A DNA stretch of 9,212 bases from Clostridia bacterium (GTDB taxonomy: Bacteria > Bacillota > Clostridia > Christensenellales > CAG-1252). The first letter of the stretch is position 1. Each line of letters starts with the position of its first letter. The notes under the pieces were generated by a model. It did not search any database. It saw only the letters and a program-made list of their open reading frames with translations, and had not been told where the DNA came from. Made by a program: the position numbers and the translations under genes. This document shows, in pieces, positions 6,420-9,212 of this stretch. The DNA lies in contig SACC01000039.1 in assembly GCA_009928745.1 (NCBI GenBank), forward strand, positions 1-9,212, written 5' to 3'.

Positions 6420-7004
6420 TTATTTCTCCTCAAATATCATTCGGGCTATTTTAGCTTCTTTTTCCTCTCTAAGCGTTGCAAGCTCTAATTCAAGCGTCAT
6501 ATTCTTATTGCAGCAACGGCTGGAAAGTATAATGCCTCCCTTAAAGGTTCCGCATTCGTTAGAAAGTTGTAATTTTATACCCATCGCCTGCGCGACTTCG
6601 GCGACAAACGCCTTTGTTATCAAGGCTTTGTCAATCTCGGATATTATTACAATATCGCCGTCCTCGGCATTTGCTGTAAGCATATCCTTGATGAATGCGA
6701 GATACTTTTCTTTTGGCAAGGCGCGTATATCGTCTTGCGCGCTCTCGAATACTTTTTCAAGCACCTCTTGCTTGGCTTTCAGCAATATTTTTTTTGCTTC
6801 TAGCTCTGCAACGGATAGCTTCCTTCTCATTTGTTCGGGCGCTAACGCTTCCGCATCGGCAATCGCTTTCGCGCTGCTCTCTTGCGTTTCGGAAGTAACA
6901 TCGGCAATAATGCAGCCCGCATTCTTTTGCGCGCCCTGCACTATTTCCGCCGCCTTTATTTCTGCGTCGGCAAGTATCTTTTCAATTATCAGTTCTTTAC
7001 TCAT
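6420..7004 (-). CDS. ntpE: V-type ATPase subunit E (peripheral stalk)
   Basis: This 194-residue protein is one of the two proteins of the peripheral stalk (stator) that ties the head to subunit I. Residues about 1-100 are a long charged Ala/Glu/Lys-rich helix expected to coil with a G/H subunit (E. hirae NtpF), and the C-terminal half is the globular cap that binds the top of A/B. The cap ends with the family pattern FKGGIIL, then a short strand, then helix LATLREEKEAKIARMIFE. An unusual point is CysCys in SSRCCNKNMT, where relatives mostly have small or acidic residues; I make no functional claim from it. The start is ATG 7004, 17 bases after ntpK, with only a weak ribosome site (AGAAG), in contrast with ntpK. 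The gene abuts ntpC. Its stalk partner is not in the window. Confidence 0.94.
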   Translation of the reverse strand: MSKELIIEKILADAEIKAAEIVQGAQKNAGCIIADVTSETQESSAKAIADAEALAPEQMRRKLSVAELEAKKILLKAKQEVLEKVFESAQDDIRALPKEKYLAFIKDMLTANAEDGDIVIISEIDKALITKAFVAEVAQAMGIKLQLSNECGTFKGGIILSSRCCNKNMTLELELATLREEKEAKIARMIFEEK

Positions 7005-7016
7005 AATTATCTTCTA

Positions 7017-7029
7017 CCGCATTATGCGG
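7017..7029 (-). repeat. Small hairpin enclosing the ntpK stop codon
   Basis: CCGCA (7017-7021) and TGCGG (7025-7029) are exact reverse complements, and the three loop bases are the ntpK stop codon (TAA on the minus strand). The hairpin lies 12 bases before the ntpE ATG. It may separate expression of the abundant proteolipid from ntpE, but a 5-bp stem can arise by chance. Confidence 0.4.
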
Positions 7030-7501
7030 CAGCAATTTTTGTCATAAATACAGCAAGGAAGGATATAAGCAACGCAAGCACTGCGTAAGTCTCAACCATA
7101 ACCGTCATAATAATCGCTTTTCCGCTCTCCTCGGGACGCTTTGCGACAAGTCCGATACCGGCAACCGCAACCTTACCTTGATGAATAGCGCTTAACAAGC
7201 CTACCATTGCTATAGGTATACAACCAGCAAATAGTGTAAGACCTTCGTTAATGGATATAGCTACGCCGCCGGTAAATAGCTGAACTTTTATGAAAACGAT
7301 AAATGCTACCAGCAAACCGTAAATACCTTGTGTGCCCGGCAAAAGCTGAAGAATCAAAGCCTTGCTGAATTTGTCAGGATCTTCGCTGGTTATACCGGCT
7401 GCCGCCTGTCCTGCCTTACCTACGCCGATAGCCGAACCGATACCTGCGAAAGTAGCCGCAACTGCTGCTCCCAAAATAGCGTAAACCATTCCTAATTCCA
7501 T
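7022..7501 (-). CDS. ntpK: V-type ATPase proteolipid subunit K (duplicated c-subunit, Na+ type)
   Basis: This 159-residue membrane protein has two fused helical hairpins (four membrane segments, about residues 5-30, 48-72, 86-106 and 129-155) and forms the rotating ion ring. The two hairpins repeat the pattern G-I-G followed by G-K-A-G. The ion-binding carboxylate is Glu137 in VMVETYAVLAL of the second hairpin; the first hairpin has LQLLPGTQGIYG and no carboxylate, so there is one ion site per 16-kDa subunit, as in E. hirae NtpK. Leu54, Thr57, Gln58, Gln108 and Glu137, plus Tyr61, correspond to the residues that coordinate sodium in the E. hirae ring structure, so Na+ specificity is inferred. 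ATG 7501 has AGGAGGG seven bases upstream, the strongest ribosome site in the operon, fitting the need for about ten copies per complex. Confidence 0.97.
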   Translation of the reverse strand: MELGMVYAILGAAVAATFAGIGSAIGVGKAGQAAAGITSEDPDKFSKALILQLLPGTQGIYGLLVAFIVFIKVQLFTGGVAISINEGLTLFAGCIPIAMVGLLSAIHQGKVAVAGIGLVAKRPEESGKAIIMTVMVETYAVLALLISFLAVFMTKIAAA

Positions 7502-7508
7502 AAATAAA

Positions 7509-7515
7509 CCCTCCT
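7509..7515 (-). promoter_or_regulatory. Strong ribosome binding site for ntpK
   Basis: AGGAGGG on the minus strand lies seven bases before ATG 7501 in the 21-base gap after ntpI. It is an almost perfect anti-16S match and the strongest such site in the window; neighbours have GGAG, GAGGAG, AAAGG or the weak AGAAG. Confidence 0.8.
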
Positions 7516-7522
7516 GGTATTA

Positions 7523-9211
7523 TTATTTGTTTTGTAAATATATATATTTTGTGTCAGATCCAAAGGGAATGAACTGGTGTCCCGAACCCGTATAGAATCT
7601 GCTGAAGAACTCGATATATTGCAGTCTGCAGTTGTGCACATAGGCACCAAGCGTGTTAATGCCGATGTTAAAGATATGACCGCCGACATATATAGGGATT
7701 GCAATAAGCCAGCCTATCCCGAAGGGAAGCAAGCCTGCAACCACAATTGCGATTTGGTTAATAACCATACCTACAACGCCTGTGGCAAGCCCCAAGCCGA
7801 ATAATCTCGAATAGCTCAATATATCGCTTAAAAAGCCGGTAACATTATAAACATTGCCTAAGCCGCCTAAAAGTTTACCGAATATACCTTTCTTGCCCAG
7901 CGCGCCGCCGATTAATATCATCACAACTCCAGTAAGCGCAGTGTACGTACCAGCCGTCTTAAGCGTTGCCGCAATGTTCGGGAAAAGCATCCCGCCGCCG
8001 AACATCAACCCTAAGCCGATAAAGGCGATATACCAGGAAAATATCCCGAATATCGCGTCAAGTGGGCGTTTTGCGCGGAAATAGTTGACCGCCTGTATGC
8101 CCATACCGAAAAATATCTGGAATATGCCCATACCTAGAGACAAACCAAGCATTGCCAGCGGATTCTCCATAGGATTGAACATTAATGCAGGTACCAGCTC
8201 TTCGCCGAACCAAGACCCGAACATCGCGCCCCATATTGCTGTCGAGATACCGCCCATTGTGATAACAAGCAACAATTTGCCCTCGCCTTTGCGCGGTTTC
8301 TTTAAAAAATATAAGGTGAAGCCTACAACGGCAAGAATTATACCGTACGCGGCGTCGCCTAACATTATACCGAATAAAAGAAAATAGAAGAACGCCACAA
8401 AAGAATTCGGGTCACGCTCTCTGCCGTTGGGTACGCTGTACATATTAGTAATACTTTCGTACGGAGATACAACTTTATTATTATAGGCAAGCGTCGGGAA
8501 TACCTCGTTATCCTCAGGATCATCAAAATACAATTCGCTTATAATTCCCGCCTTTTCTATTTTTGTTCTAATTTCTTTCTCCGCTTCAATAGGCGCCCAA
8601 GCGGTCAATACAAAACAGCTTTCTGTAAAGCGGCAGCTTTCGCCGGCTAGCGCTTTCTTAAACTCAACGTTATAATAATCGTACAAAACTTTCAGCAAAG
8701 GCTCATACGCGTCATATTCTAACGCGGATTTGATTAGCTCAAAACGCTTACTTTCTAATTCTTCAATTTTGGCGTCCAAGTCCTTGATTTTGTCGTTTGC
8801 GTTGACCTCGTAAGAAAAATTAGCTCTTGCAAAATCGGATCTAGCAAGCGCGTCAGTTACCTCTTCTTTGCTCTCTAAAGGATATATAATCGCTATAGCG
8901 GCGCTCTTTGCTCCCGAAAATATCTGATAATATGCGTCACTGAATACATCAAGCTGCTCTTTCGCCGTATTTACCTTCTCAACAGGTATCGCGCCTAACA
9001 GATAACCGACGGTTTTGGTATCTTTAAACGCGCTGAACGGCGCGTCAATATCTTTATAAATGGCTAATTGTTCAATTAGATTGTTGATACGAATTAAATC
9101 GGACTTGATATCCAGTTGCTGACTGTTGATATTCTCCAGCTTTGCGATAACCGATAATAATTCTTCTTCCTTATCAATTATATTCTCAAATTCATCGAAC
9201 CCTACAGTGGG
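7523..9211 (-). CDS. ntpI: V-type ATPase subunit I (membrane stator, subunit a homologue), N-terminus cut by window edge
   Basis: The frame is open from the right edge to TAA at 7523-7525, giving 562 visible residues of an expected 640-660; the first methionine lies outside. This is the stationary membrane subunit that forms the two ion half-channels beside the K ring. Visible residues 1 to about 255 are the soluble cytoplasmic arm, with coiled-coil stretches (FENIIDKEEELL near the cut, and KDLDAKIEELESKRFEL) and the block TVGYLLGAIPVE. From about residue 270 come several membrane segments, beginning FVAFFYFLLFGIMLGDAAYG. Arg469 (codon 7805-7807) in LSDILSYSRLFGLGLATG is the essential channel arginine equivalent to yeast Vph1 Arg735. 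The C-terminus has HNCRLQYIEFFSRFYTGSG and FIPFG, as usual for the family. A TTG at 8779 that could be taken as a start is internal: the frame continues upstream with family-like sequence. ntpK follows after 21 bases. Confidence 0.96.
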   Translation of the reverse strand, partial: PTVGFDEFENIIDKEEELLSVIAKLENINSQQLDIKSDLIRINNLIEQLAIYKDIDAPFSAFKDTKTVGYLLGAIPVEKVNTAKEQLDVFSDAYYQIFSGAKSAAIAIIYPLESKEEVTDALARSDFARANFSYEVNANDKIKDLDAKIEELESKRFELIKSALEYDAYEPLLKVLYDYYNVEFKKALAGESCRFTESCFVLTAWAPIEAEKEIRTKIEKAGIISELYFDDPEDNEVFPTLAYNNKVVSPYESITNMYSVPNGRERDPNSFVAFFYFLLFGIMLGDAAYGIILAVVGFTLYFLKKPRKGEGKLLLVITMGGISTAIWGAMFGSWFGEELVPALMFNPMENPLAMLGLSLGMGIFQIFFGMGIQAVNYFRAKRPLDAIFGIFSWYIAFIGLGLMFGGGMLFPNIAATLKTAGTYTALTGVVMILIGGALGKKGIFGKLLGGLGNVYNVTGFLSDILSYSRLFGLGLATGVVGMVINQIAIVVAGLLPFGIGWLIAIPIYVGGHIFNIGINTLGAYVHNCRLQYIEFFSRFYTGSGHQFIPFGSDTKYIYLQNK

Positions 9212-9212
9212 C

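Noticed and set aside
6508..7047. 179-codon plus-strand open frame opposite ntpE
   Set aside because: It is antisense to a well-supported gene, has a low-complexity Ser/Ala/Ile-rich translation, and resembles no protein family; it is a shadow of the Ala/Glu-rich ntpE coding strand.
8777..8779. TTG as the start codon of ntpI
   Set aside because: The frame stays open for 144 more codons to the window edge and encodes sequence typical of subunit I (such as TVGYLLGAIPVE), so the TTG is an internal leucine.
1..9212. CRISPR arrays, insertion sequences, tRNA or rRNA genes, phage genes
   Set aside because: I saw no regularly spaced repeats, transposase-like proteins, tRNA-like cloverleafs or rRNA segments in the window.

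Overview
The window is dominated by one minus-strand operon encoding a V/A-type (vacuolar/archaeal-type) rotary ATPase. Read in transcription order, right to left, it runs ntpI (5' end cut by the window edge), ntpK, ntpE, ntpC, ntpG (subunit F), ntpA, ntpB, ntpD. This I-K-E-C-F-A-B-D order, the close protein resemblance to the Enterococcus hirae Ntp complex, the purine-rich Shine-Dalgarno sites and the moderate GC content point to a Firmicutes/Clostridia-type bacterium. I cannot place it more finely from sequence alone.

Layout. Positions 3-98 hold the last 31 codons of an unidentified plus-strand gene with a lysine-rich tail. Positions 99-326 are non-coding and contain several AT-rich dyads and a probable promoter. 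Positions 327-1016 encode a plus-strand lipoprotein of unknown function with a PepSY-like end. Positions 1017-1265 separate this gene from the convergent ATPase operon and are packed with hairpins, including minus-strand terminators for the operon. Positions 1266-9211 are the ATPase operon. Its genes touch or nearly touch; the largest internal gap, 39 nt between ntpB and ntpD, carries a dyad.

How the genes work together. A (catalytic) and B (non-catalytic) form the A3B3 head. D and G form the central rotor shaft, C is the socket joining the shaft to the membrane ring, K is the proteolipid ring, and I carries the ion half-channels. E is one half of the peripheral stalk; its partner (E. hirae NtpF, subunit G/H) is not seen and would be expected upstream of ntpI, beyond the window. 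The proteolipid keeps the residues that bind sodium in E. hirae NtpK, so I infer a Na+-coupled machine. Direction (ion pumping or ATP synthesis) cannot be read from the sequence.

I did not find an undescribed system. The less ordinary material is in the non-coding DNA: the hairpin cluster between the convergent genes, the dyads upstream of the lipoprotein, and the intercistronic hairpins at ntpK/ntpE and ntpB/ntpD.
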